64,000 nucleotides of DNA, from contig NW_004624747.1 in assembly GCF_000247695.1 (NCBI RefSeq), positions 15,484,532 to 15,548,531 on the forward strand. The letters are read 5' to 3'. Positions 21,694 to 33,822 of the stretch are shown here, piece by piece. Each line of letters begins with the position of its first letter. The first letter of the stretch is position 1. The notes under the pieces are model-generated. The model saw nothing but the letters and a program-made list of their open reading frames with translations. It searched no databases and was not told the origin of the DNA. The stretch is from Heterocephalus glaber. Taxonomy: Eukaryota > Chordata > Mammalia > Rodentia > Bathyergidae. The translations under genes and the position numbers were made by a program.

Positions 21694-22315
21694 TGCTAAA
21701 CTTCTTTCCAGAGTGTTTGTACCATTATACATTTTAATTAATGATGTATGAAGGGTCCAGTAGCTCCATATCCTCACTAACACTTGATATGGTAAGTATT
21801 TTTAATTTAGTCATTTTGATAACTGTATAGTGGTTTTAATTTGCATTTCCCTATCCCTGATGTTGAGCAGTTTTTCCTGTGATTACTTCCTACCTATATA
21901 TCCTCTTTGCTAAAGTGTCTGTTCAAACTATTTGCCCATTTGAAAAATTTGAATTGTTCATTTCCTTACTGTTGTATTTTGACAGTTCTTTATATATTCA
22001 ATTTTTGGTCAGATATGTAGCTTACAAACATCTTCTCTTATTCTGGGGATTTTTCTTTGTCTTAACAGAGTCTTTGGCAGAGCAAAAATCCAGTGAAGTT
22101 CAAATTATCAATTTTTTCTTTTATAGATTATAGTTTTGGTGTTATGTCTAACCTTAGGTCATGAAAATTTTCTCCTATATTTTCTCATAAAAGTCATGTA
22201 TTTTTGTTGTTTGCTTTTAGATCTATGATGCATTTTGAGAAAATTTTTGAATATAGTATCAGTTTTAAGTCAACCCCTCTCCCCTTTTATGTTCAAATAT
22301 CCTGTTGTTCGAATA

Positions 22316-22665
22316 TATTAGTCAGTTTCCCCAGTGCTGGAGAAAATTCCTGGCACCTGTAACTTAAAAGAGAAGTAAATTTGGCTCACAGTTTCCCAGA
22401 ATTCAGTCCATAGTTTGCTGGCTCCAGGGCAGGAACATCATGGTAGAGCAAAGCTGTTTAGCTCATGGTGGTTGGGAAGCAGAACAAGAAAACAATGCCA
22501 GAAAGGAAAGGTTGTGGGACCAGATATAGACACCAAGGTCATGCCTCCATGGCCCACCCAGACACACCCAGGGTATGATTTATTAATCCCCTAGGTGGCT
22601 CCCACACCAGTCAAATTGACAATTAAGCCTAATGGTCATAGACTGTTAGGGAGGATTATGTTTAT
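22316..22665 (-). mobile_element. Rodent-lineage MaLR LTR
   Basis: Begins attagtcagtttccccagtg, with catcatggtagagcaaagct and ggtcatgcctccatggccc. It is the same family as those at 33823 and 38095, reversed. It splits the surrounding L1. Confidence 0.65.
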
Positions 22666-23664
22666 TTCTCGGTTTAAAAATAGTTCCCTATTTACCTTCA
22701 CAGGTGACTTACTAGATTAAAAAAAAATTATTGTGAATGCAAGGATTTAAAATTTTTATGGGTTTCAATCCATTGCAATGTTATATAATTATTATCAAAA
22801 TTCAAACTGTTCAACTTTTGGCCTATGGGAATGTCATCAGATTGGCTTCTGAGTCATTTCACATAAGCCTAGGTTTGAATAGTGTCTACACTACTAGGTA
22901 TGAAAGGTATTCCAATTACTTTTATACCTTTGTGAAAAAGTCAATGGGCCATATTTGTGGGCATCTATTTATCTTCCTCTTAAAAAAGTTTTGAGTCATC
23001 ATAATTATACATATTTATGGGGGAATGTGATTTTTGATACATGTATACATATTTCATGACTACTTCATTCTGTTTCATTGACTTACGTGTCTTTCTCTTT
23101 GTCAATACCACATTGTCATGATTACTTTAGCTTTATAGTAATTCTTAAAACTGAATGGTCTATGTCTTCCAATTTTATTCTTTTTCAAAATTATTTCGGC
23201 TACTTAGTTCCTTTGTCTCTCCATATAATTTTAGAAATTTTCTAAACCTATACAAAAAAACCCTGTTGGGATTTTAATTGCAATGGAATAAAATCTATAG
23301 ATTGGTTTTGCAGCAATTGATGACTATCAGTCCTAATCCATGAACATGGTGAATCTCTCCATTCATTTAAATCTTCTTTGATTTCTTTCATCAGCATTTT
23401 GTAGTTTTCAGTATATGGGGCTTGTACACATTTTGTTAAACTTATACCCAGGTATTATTTTATTTTTGTATCTTTTCTAAGTCATTTTACTTAAATACTT
23501 TTTGGCTTGTAATTGTTAATTTTTAGTATTAGAAATATGATTGATTTTGCAGTTGACCTTATATTCTGTGATCTTAATAAACAGGCCAGGAATTTTGTCT
23601 CTAGAGTCTATGGAGTTTTTACATAGACTGCAAATGGGGACAGTTACCTTTTTAAATTTTTAAT

Positions 23665-23935
23665 TTATTATCAGACATGTGAGCTTGAATATCGCATGGT
23701 TTCTCTTATAAGAGAAATCCAAAGTATAAATAAAGGACAAAATAAAAGATAGATCATAGGATATAGGGTGATAGATATTTAGCAAATGAAAAGGGGACCA
23801 AGAGATAGTGGTAAAGGGGAAGGAAAGTAAAAAGAATTAAGATGTGTTATGTGCTTTTACCAACTCCCCACAGTGAATATACTCATTAGATACTCCAAAT
23901 ATGTACTACTAAAAATTTTAAAAAAGAACATTTAA
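23665..23935 (+). mobile_element. Younger L1 3' end, sense, nested
   Basis: cgcatggtttctcttataag, aaatgaaaaggggaccaaga and a terminal aaaattttaaaaaa follow the lineage L1 3'UTR. It lies opposite in orientation to the host L1. Confidence 0.7.
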
Positions 23936-24629
23936 ACAATTTATTTTTATTTTATTTGCTAAGACTTCCACTGCATTGTTTTAATAGTAGTAGTGGGGGT
24001 AGACATCCTTGCTTTGTTCTTGGTCTTAGGAGGGAAGCATTAAAGTTTTTTAGCATTAAAGATAATGTTAGCTTTGGGTTTTTTGTTTGTTCTAATAGGT
24101 GGCCTTTTCTTCATAAAATAAAGAAATTCCTTTCTATTCCTGATTCATTCTAAGTTTTTGTGGTGAATGGATGTTGAATTTGGTTAGATGTTTTTTGTCT
24201 GCATCAATTAGTATGGTCATATGATTTATCTTCTTTAGGCTATTAATATAGTAGAGCCCTCTTTTTTATTTTACAATTTTGACTACCCTTGCATCCTTGG
24301 AATAGCCCCACTTGGTTGTAATGTATTATTTTATTTTAATATATTACTGGATTTGATTTCTTAGTATTTTGTTGAAGATTTTTGTGTCTACATTTATGAC
24401 AGATGTTGGTCTGTGGTTTTTCTTTATTTTTTACTGTCTTTGTTCAGTTTAAGTATCAGGATAATGCCAGGCTTATCTTAAGCCTCATAATGACTTGGGA
24501 AATATTCCTTCTACTTCTGTTTTCCTGAAAAGACTGTGTAGAATTAGTATTATTTCTTCTTTCTTATGTTGTTTGGAATTCAGCAGTGAAATTATTTGGG
24601 GCTACTGATTTGTGTGTGTAAGGAGCTTT

Positions 24630-24815
24630 TCTTCTTTTTAAACTGAACCCAGGGCCTTTGCACTCAGCTGCTTTCCTACTTTAAAAAATTAATTAATTTT
24701 TTATTTTGAGACAAAGTCTTGCTAAATTGGCCAGGCTGGGCTCAAACTCATTATCCTCTTGCTGCAGCCTCCTGGAGTGCTGGGATTACAGGTATGCACT
24801 ACCACACCTGGCTGG
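24630..24815 (-). mobile_element. B1-dID composite SINE
   Basis: An ID-derived part (gaacccagggcctttgcac) is followed by a reversed B1 (ttgagacaaagtcttgctaa to accacacctggct). Confidence 0.75.
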
Positions 24816-25707
24816 AAGGTTTTAAATTACAAATTAAATTTCTTTAATCATTTAAGGATTACTTCTGTAATATATTTTTTCTTGGGTAAATTTTTGTAGT
24901 TTGTGGGTTTCTGGGACTTAGTAAATTTTATTTAAATGGCTGAATTTACATGGATATGATTGCCTGTAGTATTCTTTTATTATCCTTTTAGTGACAGTGG
25001 GGCCTGTAGTGATGTCCTCTCTATCTTTATTTTGGTAATGTGTGTTTTTTCTCTTTTTTAGTCTGGCTAGAAGTTTATTACTTTAATTTATATTGTTAAG
25101 GAACCAGGTTTTGGCTTCATTTATTTTCTCTATTGTTTTTCTGCTATCAATTTCATTGACTTTGGTTTTAGTATTTCTCCTTCTGTTTGCTCTGGGTTTT
25201 TTCTGGTCTTCTTTAGTTCTTGGGGTAGGAGCTTAGATTGTAGATTTAAGAACTTTCTTTTTCTCTATTCTAAGTATATGTAGTCATAAATTTCCCTCCT
25301 GGGACTGCTTTTGGCTGGTTCCCTCAAGTTTTGATATGTTGCATTTTCATTGTTCTTTAGCTCACAATGTCTTCTAATTTGTTTTATGGTAATGTGTGTG
25401 CTCTTTAAAAGTCTGTTGTTTAATTGATAAATGCTTGGCTATTTTCTGCTATTTTTGTGTTACTTGATTTCTACTTTAATTCAGTTATGTCAATGAGCAC
25501 ATTTTGGGTAGTTTCAATTCTCTTAAAATGCTTACGGTTTCTTTATTACACTGGCTATGTTCTTTTGTTGAGTGTTCCATTCCTGTGCACTTGAAAAGAA
25601 TGTATACTGTGGCTGTTGATGGGTGGGGTGTTTATAAATGTCTCCCTGTGGTCTGTGGTATTGTTCACATCCTCTGTGTCTTGGTGATTTTCTCTCTCTA
25701 GTTGTTT

Positions 25708-25793
25708 GGTTTTTTTGGTACCGGGGATTTGAACTCGGGACCTTGCGTTTGCAAGGCAGGCAGCAGCAGAACCACTGAGCTAAATCCCCGGCC
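25708..25793 (-). mobile_element. ID SINE (young)
   Basis: Duplication ctctctctagttgttt at 25692-25707 and 25794-25809, 16 of 16. Confidence 0.92.
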
Positions 25794-26069
25794 CTCTCTC
25801 TAGTTGTTTTATTGATTACAGAGAGAGGACTGTTGACATCTACTGCTGTGCTGTGGATTTGTCCCTGTCTCTTTTAGGCCCCCTTAGTTTTAGCTTCATG
25901 CATTTTTAGTTGTTTTGGTAAGTGTATACGCATTTAGGATGGTTATATGTTCTGGGTGAATGGACCTGTTATCAACATTGAAAATTTCTTTTTATACCTG
26001 GTAATTTTCCTTGCTCTGGAAACTATTCTCTCTAATATAATACAGCCACCTCACATTTTATTTTTTTTA

Positions 26070-26560
26070 GATTTTAAAAAATTGAGGTAAAAATTCACAC
26101 AACATAAAATTCAGCATTTTAACCATTTTAAATTATATAGTTGAGTGTTTTTTAGTATAGGCTCAGTGTTTTGCAACCATCATTACTATATAAACCTAGA
26201 ATGTTTCCATCACCACACAAAAAAAACCACCTTGTACCTATTAGTTGTCCATTCCAAATTACCCTGCATTACATCTCCTGGCAACCACTAATCTATTTTC
26301 TGTCACTATTATTTTGCATGTTCTGGACATTTCATATAAATGTAGTCATACAATACGAGGCCTTTAATATTTGGCTTCCTTCATTCAGCATAATGTCCTC
26401 AAAGGTTACAGCATATATCAATACTTCATTCATTTTTATGGCTGAATAATATTCCATTGTATAGATAAACTCATTTTGTTTATCCTTTGATCAGTTAATG
26501 GACATTTGGGTTGTTTCCACTTTATGGCAATTGTGTGTAACACTGCTTTGAACATCCTTT
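26070..26560 (-). mobile_element. L1 3'UTR/ORF2 end, antisense
   Basis: aaaattcagcattttaacca, catttcatataaatgtagtc, gctgaataatattccattgt. Confidence 0.8.
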
Positions 26561-26819
26561 TGGCTAGGAGGATGGGGGAACTTTGGGATTCAATGGTTTT
26601 TCCTCTGCCAAAGTCAAAGAATCTCTCCTGCTTCACACTGGCAAGCAGTTAGGAAATTGAGAGCAGATGTTCCTTTGATATGTTGTGTGGTTGTGCGTGA
26701 TGGTTCTACATATAGGACAGCTCCCTGGATCTTTGGCAGGGGCTTAATTGGCTGATTATCTATGCCAGGTATGGATTGATAATACTGACTTCAGAAGTGA
26801 AGAAAATAGTTGCTTTTAA

Positions 26820-27300
26820 ACATTGCTTGCATTAAGGCAAAATATGTGTGCTATAGAAAAAGAATATGTATTTAATCAAAAGAATAATGAACACTCTTAT
26901 TGTCCTACTACCCATGTATCAACATTGTAAAACCCCTTGTTGCACAGGGGTGTTCCTCATGCAGACATATACTTTTATGTGACTTTTAATGATAACTATA
27001 TGTCCTTTGTAGTCTCCTCTATTCCTCTTACAAATTGCCTTAAGACACGAATGTCTTTCAGTTCCACGACTATTTTGTACAGCATTTGTAATGGCTAGGT
27101 AGCAATCTAGCACAAAGATACAGTGTGAGTTGGATCAACACTCTAGTGAGTTAGATTATTTCTTGTTTTTCACTGTTACAAGCACAGTCTTAATGGCTGC
27201 TTTGGGAATGAAATCTTTCTAAAGCATTCTTATTTGTCTCCTGAAAAAATATACCTAGATGTGGAATTACTGCATGCTTGTAAGGCTTTTTCTTGTTTGT
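26820..27300 (-). mobile_element. Probable old L1 remnant
   Basis: atatacctagatgtggaatt and surrounding text resemble L1 ORF2 end in antisense. Low similarity. Confidence 0.4.
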
Positions 27301-27327
27301 GGCTTAATGATCCCTTGGGGGGGGGGA

Positions 27328-28430
27328 GGCACATCAATTTATAACCTCCTCAGAGTTTAAGAGTATAGTATTGTGGCTCTCTGTCTTCATGTATGACAAC
27401 TGTGGAGGTAAATGTTGCAAGTAAATCTGTGACTTAAACAGAATATGCAAAGTCACTTTACTACATCTGCAGAGCAGCATTGCATGGTGAGCTAAGAAAC
27501 TGGAGGCAGGCTTAGCGTTTCGAAATGCACATTTCAGTAGAAATACATAGAGCTTGAATCACATCAATGACTAGGAAACCTAATTTAAGGTGACTTTGTT
27601 TTTCAAGTGACATCAGAAGGAATGTAAGCTTCACAAGGAAGCTGTCTGATTTCTAGGGATGATCATCCAGCCGGTTGTCCAGGCAGGAAACCCACAGGAG
27701 GAGAATGGGCTAGGGAAGGACACCTGGGAGGTGACATAAACAGGCACCTGGACAGCATGTGTCCCCCCTCTAGAGATGTGAAATGTTGCTAGTGGATAGG
27801 GCTGGGCTGAGAATTGCCAGTTATTTCCATTTTCAACACTACTCTAAAACCCAAAAATTTTAATGTGAAAAATTCCTACTTTTTAAAGCATTCAAAACAA
27901 AACAAAAATATGGTGAAAGTGAAAAAAAAAAGGTACTGATAGGTTAAATTCACCCCATGACCGTCTCTGTGTTCTTTGTCATTTTTTTCCCCTTAAAAAC
28001 AAAGGAAATCTGTTTCACTTTTGGTCTTATATTCACGTACTTGAATGTTTTAAATTGCTATTGAATGCAGCTGGTGAAAGCTGATGAAAGATTTAATATA
28101 CACTACATTTCTGAACATTGCAGTGGACAGCTGAACTCAATCCCTGGGTTTTACAGCAATGGGCATTCTCGTTCTTTTAAATATAGGAGAAAATGTGGCT
28201 GATGAAGCACCAGGTTCACATGTCCAAATTGCAAAAACACCTGAAAACCAAAGTGGTCTGGGTTCCTATATGTTCAACATATAGGCAGCAGGGAATAGCT
28301 ATAGTTTAAAAATAAGTGGGGTGCAGTTGTTTTGAAGTACCAAGGAATTTGCTGAGGTGAGATCAAAAGTTATTTCAAAATTCAGGCCTGAGCTATCATG
28401 GAAATGATAGGATTGAAAACACTTGTGTTA
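27328..28430. other. Intron 1, repeat-poor
   Basis: No clear repeat or gene; some short A-rich runs (27893-27932). Confidence 0.4.
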
Positions 28431-28438
28431 GATAGAGC

Positions 28439-28533
28439 TTTTTTTTTTTCTTTTCTTTCAGTACCAGAGATGAACCTAGGGACTCCTGCATGCTAGGCAA
28501 GAAATAGCCTACACTGGGCTATATCACCAACTC
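28439..28533 (-). mobile_element. Older ID SINE
   Basis: Reversed ID: cagtaccagagatgaaccta to gggctatatcaccaactcc, diverged. Confidence 0.65.
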
Positions 28534-28571
28534 CAAAGTTATTTGGCATATGTCCTAGTTTCGTTTCTTTC

Positions 28572-28646
28572 GGGAGTGCTAGGGATCGAACCCAGGGCCT
28601 TGTAGATGTGAGGCAAGCACTCTACCACTGAGCTTTACTGCCAGTG
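28572..28646 (-). mobile_element. Older ID SINE
   Basis: gtgctagggatcgaacccag through caagcactctaccactgagc; lacks an obvious T-run. Confidence 0.75.
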
Positions 28647-29162
28647 GATTTTCCAAGAAGTGATGATACCTGTGATTGCCTTGGTGTGGTCACCTTTACG
28701 CTGCAGCAATTTTCAATGAGTGGTTGTGGAAGGGCATAGGCAATTGTAAGGGAACATGCTTGCGTCTTTGTTCCTGGCATGCATTGGCTAATTCATGATA
28801 TCTAAAAAAGGAGGCATTCTATCTTTATTATCTGATCAAAGTGCCACCATTCTTCCCATTAATTCCCACCTGTGTGTGTTTAAACAGTGTCGGTGCAGAA
28901 GAAGGCACAGATAATCAACACTACTAAAATAATTTGTGAACACCTCTGGTTTAACATTTGCTGGGTCTGATTTTTTTCCAATCCTGTCCAACTATGGGTT
29001 GAAAAAGTAAGCTTATGCAGTTTAGCCTGGAGAACATGGGGCAGCCAACTAATTGCTGGTTTTGCAGTGTTTGCCTAATGGGTAGCTGTTCACAACCTTC
29101 AAGGACAGCAGAGTAAGAGCTGTGACTAGGACCAGAAAAATCATAAATGTGCACCCACGTAT

Positions 29163-29198
29163 GCACACACACACACACACACACGCACACACACACAA
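29163..29198 (+). repeat. (CA)n microsatellite
   Basis: CA run with one CG interruption. Confidence 0.95.
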
Positions 29199-29224
29199 AT
29201 CTCAAACCTGTGTGAAAGTAAAGA

Positions 29225-29470
29225 GAACAGCATAATGGAGCTCCTTATTTACCCATCACTCAAATTCCATAAGGATCAAATCTTGGCCAATCAACCATCC
29301 CCTTTTCCTCAACCTCCCTCTATTATTTTGAAGTGATTTTCCAATCATCATAGCATTTTGTCTTCAATATATTTAAATATGTATTTCTAATAATAAGTGC
29401 TCTATTTAAGCATAATAAGATTACTATTATCGCACCAACAATTCTTAATCAGATATTTCCTTAAACAACA
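29225..29470 (-). mobile_element. L1 3'UTR remnant
   Basis: tatttacccatcactcaaat and caacaattcttaatcagata resemble L1M-type 3'UTR text, as at 37690. Confidence 0.5.
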
Positions 29471-29575
29471 AATCAAAATATTGGTACACAAAAGAAAATT
29501 GTATTTGTCAAAGCAGCCACTGTGGTGGGCATCTGCCTTATCCTAGCTCTGCTGGCATTACTTCAAATGTCCTTG

Positions 29576-29873
29576 CAGCTGGGCATGATGGCTCATGACT
29601 CTGACCCCGGCTACTCAGGAGGCAGAGGCAGGAGGATTACAAGTTGGAGGTCAGCCTTGGCAACTTAAGGTAACCTTGTCTTAAAATAAAAACAAAAAGG
29701 GGGCTGAGGATTTAGCTCAGTGGTTTTGCTGCCTGCTGCGCAAGCACAAGGAACCTAGTTTGATCCTGGGTACCAAAAAAAAAAAAGGGCCTGGGTGGTT
29801 GGGGGGGATCAGTAACACTTGCCTAGCTAAGGGAGGCCTGAGTTTCAAACTTCATCAATACAAAAAAAAAATC
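29576..29873 (+). mobile_element. B1-dID composite with ID nested in its ID part
   Basis: B1 (agctgggcatgatggctcat) plus linker, then a young ID (29699-29785), then the remaining old ID tail (ttgcctagctaagggaggcc) and an A-run. The layout shows SINE-into-SINE insertion. Confidence 0.75.
29699..29785 (+). mobile_element. ID SINE (young), nested
   Basis: gggctgaggatttagctcag to ctgggtaccaaaaaaa, inside the composite at 29576-29873. Confidence 0.8.
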
Positions 29874-30167
29874 CTTAATGACTGGCTTTAGAGTTACTTT
29901 ATAAGAGGTTTACCCTTTACTTTCTTTCTTTTTTTGACCTCAAACAGTTGCCTTCACTGTGGTTGCTTGACCCATTCCCAGTAACATCTGTTCATTGAAA
30001 ACATGGAAATAATCACCTCTCCTCTCTCGAAGAACAAGATGCATTGCCTTTGAAGATGATGGCAACGTTCTGGGCTTGAGTCTAAAAGGCACCTCAAGGA
30101 GTCCCAACTTTGGTGTGGGGTGAAACCTTAAGCCACTTACGATATTTACTTGAAAAGGGGTCCTGGT

Positions 30168-30358
30168 TGCCGGGCATAGTGGTGCATGCCTGTAATCCCA
30201 GGTTTTGGGGAGACTGAGGTGGGAAGGATCAACTTTCAAGCCCAGCCTGGGCAATGTAGCACCTTAGTGATACCCTGTCTAAATGAATAAGTTAATGAGC
30301 TGGGAATGCAGCTCAGTGTGAAGGCCCTGGATTCAACTTCCAGTACTAAAAAAAAAAA
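30168..30358 (+). mobile_element. B1-dID composite SINE
   Basis: gccgggcatagtggtgcatg B1 part and gagctgggaatgcagctcag ID part, ending in an A-run. A CTTT/TTCC-rich stretch follows (30380-30425). Confidence 0.85.
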
Positions 30359-30869
30359 TTCCGGTTCATTAGTTTTATCACTTCTTTCTTCTTCCTTCCC
30401 TCCTTCTTTCCCTCTTTCTTCCTTCCACTTCTGTGTACTAAATGCATTAGATAGCTGTATCGAGGAGATGGAAGCAGACTTGCACATGTGAACCTTACCA
30501 CACCGACATATGTATTGCATGTTAGGAGTTGTGCTGGAATAACCAGAGTAGACCTCATAGATGTAGTGATGAGCATCAAAGCTGAGTCCTCAAGTATAAT
30601 GCAGGTGGAGACAGGTGAGGAGAGGATGTTCTAGGCAGAAGGAAAAGTACACTCCAGAGCCCAAGGGTGGGAAAGGCTGGGCCGTTTAGGGAACCACGTG
30701 AAATCCACCATGGCTGGAGTCCAGGGTATTTCAGGCTGAGGTGTTTTCCTTTCTTGAAATTGGGTTCCTTTGCATCTTCCTGCCTCATCCCCTCCTTACT
30801 GTAGGAGAGCGAGGCAGTCTCATTTGCCAAATCAAATACAACTCTCTAATTTATGATCTCCACTTCTTA

Positions 30870-31255
30870 AATATGATTTGAAAGCATAACGTAGATTTAT
30901 TGGTCCCCTAAGGTAGAGGCAGGTCCTCTACAGCCACAGCACGCACGAGCCATCCCATAATAATAATAGATGGGCCCGACCTGGGAAGGCGAACGGAATC
31001 AGGAGCAAAGAGGTGGTGGAATGGAAGTGCATTTTCAGTGCCTTGCTTTGTGGCTTATTATTAACAGCAGTGCAGAAAATGTCTCTACAGAGCTATGAAA
31101 AATTCATTAGCAGCGTACTATAGGTCCAAGAAGCTGGTCATTGTTTGATCAGATTAACGCTAATGAGAGCCGCCTTAAATGAACTCAGATTAAGAGGCGG
31201 ACTCCCCCACTCTCCAGTCCTCTGTATCTAATCACATTTCCTCACAGCTAGTCGC
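30870..31255. promoter_or_regulatory. Candidate conserved non-coding element
   Basis: A repeat-free stretch with homeodomain-like cores (attaacgctaatgag, cattagcag), retained CpGs and no coding potential. It looks like a vertebrate intronic enhancer, but this is inferred from composition only. Confidence 0.35.
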
Positions 31256-31454
31256 CCTCAGTCGTCTGTAAGACGGGGGACCTCGGTATTGGGCAAGGTG
31301 GGGCTGTCAGAGGGTGAGGCGAGCCCAGGTAGCACCTGGAAGCTTGGATCCGGAGGAGGAGGAGGTGTTGGGCATTTACTGGGCACCTGCTAGTGTTTAT
31401 CTTGTCTCCCAGACACTGCCTTTCTGTTTTGTTCTGTTTTCTGCCCCCCACCCC

Positions 31455-31622
31455 CCGCCCCAACAGTACTGGGAACCAAACCAAGAGCTTTTGCTCCCTT
31501 TATTTGGAAACAGGGTCTCCTCACTAAGTTGCTAAATAACGTGGGCAGGGCTTGAACTTGCAATCTGCCTGCCTCAGTTTCCCAGAATGCTGAGATTACA
31601 GGCATGTACCACCATGCCCAGT
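31455..31622 (-). mobile_element. B1-dID composite SINE, antisense
   Basis: ID-derived part (cagtactgggaaccaaacca), then reversed B1 (gaaacagggtctcctcacta to accaccatgcccagt). Confidence 0.7.
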
Positions 31623-31679
31623 TTGCCTTTCCATTTTGCAGATGTGCTTTTCTTTCTCTTGGGTTTGCTTCCTCCCAAC

Positions 31680-32280
31680 ATTGAGTACCCATGACGGGGT
31701 TCCGGGTGCTGGAGATACGTCCAGGAGTAAAACAGGCACAGTTCTGCTCAGCGCATATTCTTGTTGGGGGACAGACAGTCAACACATAGACACAAAGAAT
31801 GAGGGAGGTATCATGCATGACAGGAGACACTAAATATTGGGAGCATGCGTAGAGCAGGCTTCAAGGAAAAGGTGATGTTTGTACGGAGGCAGAAAGGAAA
31901 TGAAGGAGTGGTCCATGAGGCTTTCTGGATGAGCCAGTGGCTTGTGCAAAGGCCCTGAGATCTCAGAGGGGCAGTCAGAAGTGTATGTGATCAGAGTGGA
32001 GTGTTAACGATGAGGCGGAGAAATGAAAGGGATCAGACAATAGGGACTTTTAGACCTATGTAAAGATTCTTCCTAAGTGGAAGAGGCACACTGAAGGGGT
32101 TTGAGCAGAGAAGTAACACGAGCTGGTTTGAGTCTGAACAGTGTCTTTGTAGTTGTTGGTTGAGAATAGACCGCAAGGAGCATGGGTAGATGTAGGGAGA
32201 TAAATTCAGACTATGCCTCATACCAGGCTGGTGATCAGGGATTGGATTTGGGGTATATTTAGGAATAATAGTGAACAGGA
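31680..32280 (+). repeat. L2-like remnant
   Basis: gggtgctggagatacgtcca, cagtggcttgtgcaaaggcc, gtttgagcagagaagtaaca follow a mammalian L2-type pattern. Confidence 0.55.
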
Positions 32281-32897
32281 TTTCCACTTGTTTTTGACTT
32301 TGCCTGTGGACTGATGGAAAAATGATAGTTGTATTCCTCCAAATTCTTTGGTTAGAGGTGATGGAGACTTACCTCTGGTTAAACGAAAGTTCTTTGGCTT
32401 ATGTAACTTGAGAAGTTTTTGGATAGCACCAGCTGAACATAGGCAGGACCCTCTCCCTCACTCTCAGGTCTTCTTTCTGTGTTGCTTTCAGTCAGGAAGC
32501 CTTTCCTTGTAGTGACAGAGTGGCTGCCGGAGGCTCCACACTTGCATTCTATCCCCTGAGCTATGAACAGAAAAAGCACGATTATTTCCCAGTGGCTCCA
32601 GTCAATATCTGGAGTTTTCTTCTCACTGGTTGGGTATGATTCATTACTTCTGGGGGCCAGAAGACCCAGGGTCCTTATAGTTCTGAAGCCAGGGAGGAAG
32701 GTCAGCACTTACCAATTCATGTGCATTGAGCAGAGATGTTCTGCAAAGGAAAGCTGGGGTGCTATTACTAAAAGGTGGGGAGCATGGCTGGTGGAAGCAA
32801 CAGGTTCTGCTGTCCCAACACAGCTAGAAGGATTCTAGCAAATACAGAAAACCCTGAATAGGGTATAAGGATCAAAAGGATAAAGAACATCTGACTT

Positions 32898-33007
32898 GGG
32901 CTGGAGATGTAGCTCAGTGATAGAGCATGCCTAGCATGTATAAAGCCATGGGTTCGATCCCCAGCACTGAAAACAATAACAAACAGCAGCAACAACAACA
33001 ACAACAA
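32898..33007 (+). mobile_element. Older ID SINE with (AAC)n tail
   Basis: gggctggagatgtagctcag, ggttcgatccccagcactg, followed by an AAC/CAG-rich tail. Confidence 0.85.
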
Positions 33008-33177
33008 TGTATTACTTGCAATAGTCAGAGTGGTTCAGAATCTTAAATCATCATTGACAAAGTCAGTGGGATTTAAATAATAGCTCTTCTCCACTAGCTC
33101 ACTCTGCAGCCAAGGGTGGTCATATGGCTGGCCATGCTGAGTGGTGCCATGTGTCTTTGTGGGGACAGGAAGTGGGT

Positions 33178-33265
33178 AGAGATTCAGAGCACAGTGCCCA
33201 AGTCCCAGTTCTGCCACTTTTTTTGCTGCTGTGTGACTTGGGCAAGTTACATAACTCTACTGAAC
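33178..33265 (+). mobile_element. MIR fragment
   Basis: gttctgccactttttttgct and gtgacttgggcaagttacat are MIR core text. Confidence 0.6.
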
Positions 33266-33401
33266 CACAGAGGACACTGTGTGTGTGGGCTGTCAAAGGA
33301 AAGAAGGCTTTTAATGCACTTGGGAAACTGTGGCCCCTCAGGCAGAGCCTGGCTGCCATGCGCCCTAACCAGGAGTACTTTATGGTATTTGCTGATCATG
33401 A

Positions 33402-33660
33402 GATTGCTAGATAAAATATCAAATACTCAGTTAAACCTGAATTTCAGGTAAACAGCAAATACTTTTGCAGTATAAGTTGCACAAGGCATACTTTAAAAAT
33501 ATTTGTTGTTTATCTGAAACTCAAGTTTAAATGAATTTTTTTCTTTGTACTTTTGGTGCTGGGGATTGGACCTAGGGCCTTATGCATTCTGGGGCAAGTG
33601 TGGTACCACTGAGCTGCATCCCCAGCCCATTGAATATCTGTTTGCTAAATGTGCTAACCC
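33402..33660. mobile_element. MER53-like palindromic DNA element, split by an ID
   Basis: Left arm (cagttaaacctgaatttcag, gtaaacagcaaatac) and right arm (atatttgttgtttatctgaa) are near inverted copies. The right end (tttgctaaatgtgctaaccc) continues after an ID insertion. Confidence 0.6.
33543..33629 (-). mobile_element. Older ID SINE
   Basis: ttggtgctggggattggacc to gagctgcatccccagccc. Nested in the palindromic element at 33402-33660. Confidence 0.8.
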
Positions 33661-33822
33661 TGGGTGATCAGAACAGGGGGAGTGTGTTATTATCACTGAT
33701 CACTCATGATTAACCCATGACAGCCTCCTCATGCTAGCACCAGGAAGAATCCCCAAGGCATCACTAGTATTTTCAGATTGGATATGAATATGCTTTTTGT
33801 TCTTATTTCTGACTGTGGTTGC

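Larger units (their letters stand above)
20465..22315 (-). mobile_element. Old L1 3'UTR and ORF2, antisense
   Basis: aatttcaaacatacagcaaa (3'UTR), then ORF2 text such as ctagaagtggaatgcccaga and gatgttgagcagtttttcct. Two ID SINEs are nested in it. Confidence 0.75.
22680..26040 (-). mobile_element. Old L1 ORF2, antisense
   Basis: Long antisense ORF2 match: atggtgaatctctccattca, cccaggtattattttattt, ttgaagatttttgtgtctac. Interrupted by an L1 3' end (23665), a B1-dID (24630) and an ID (25708). No intact frame. Confidence 0.8.
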
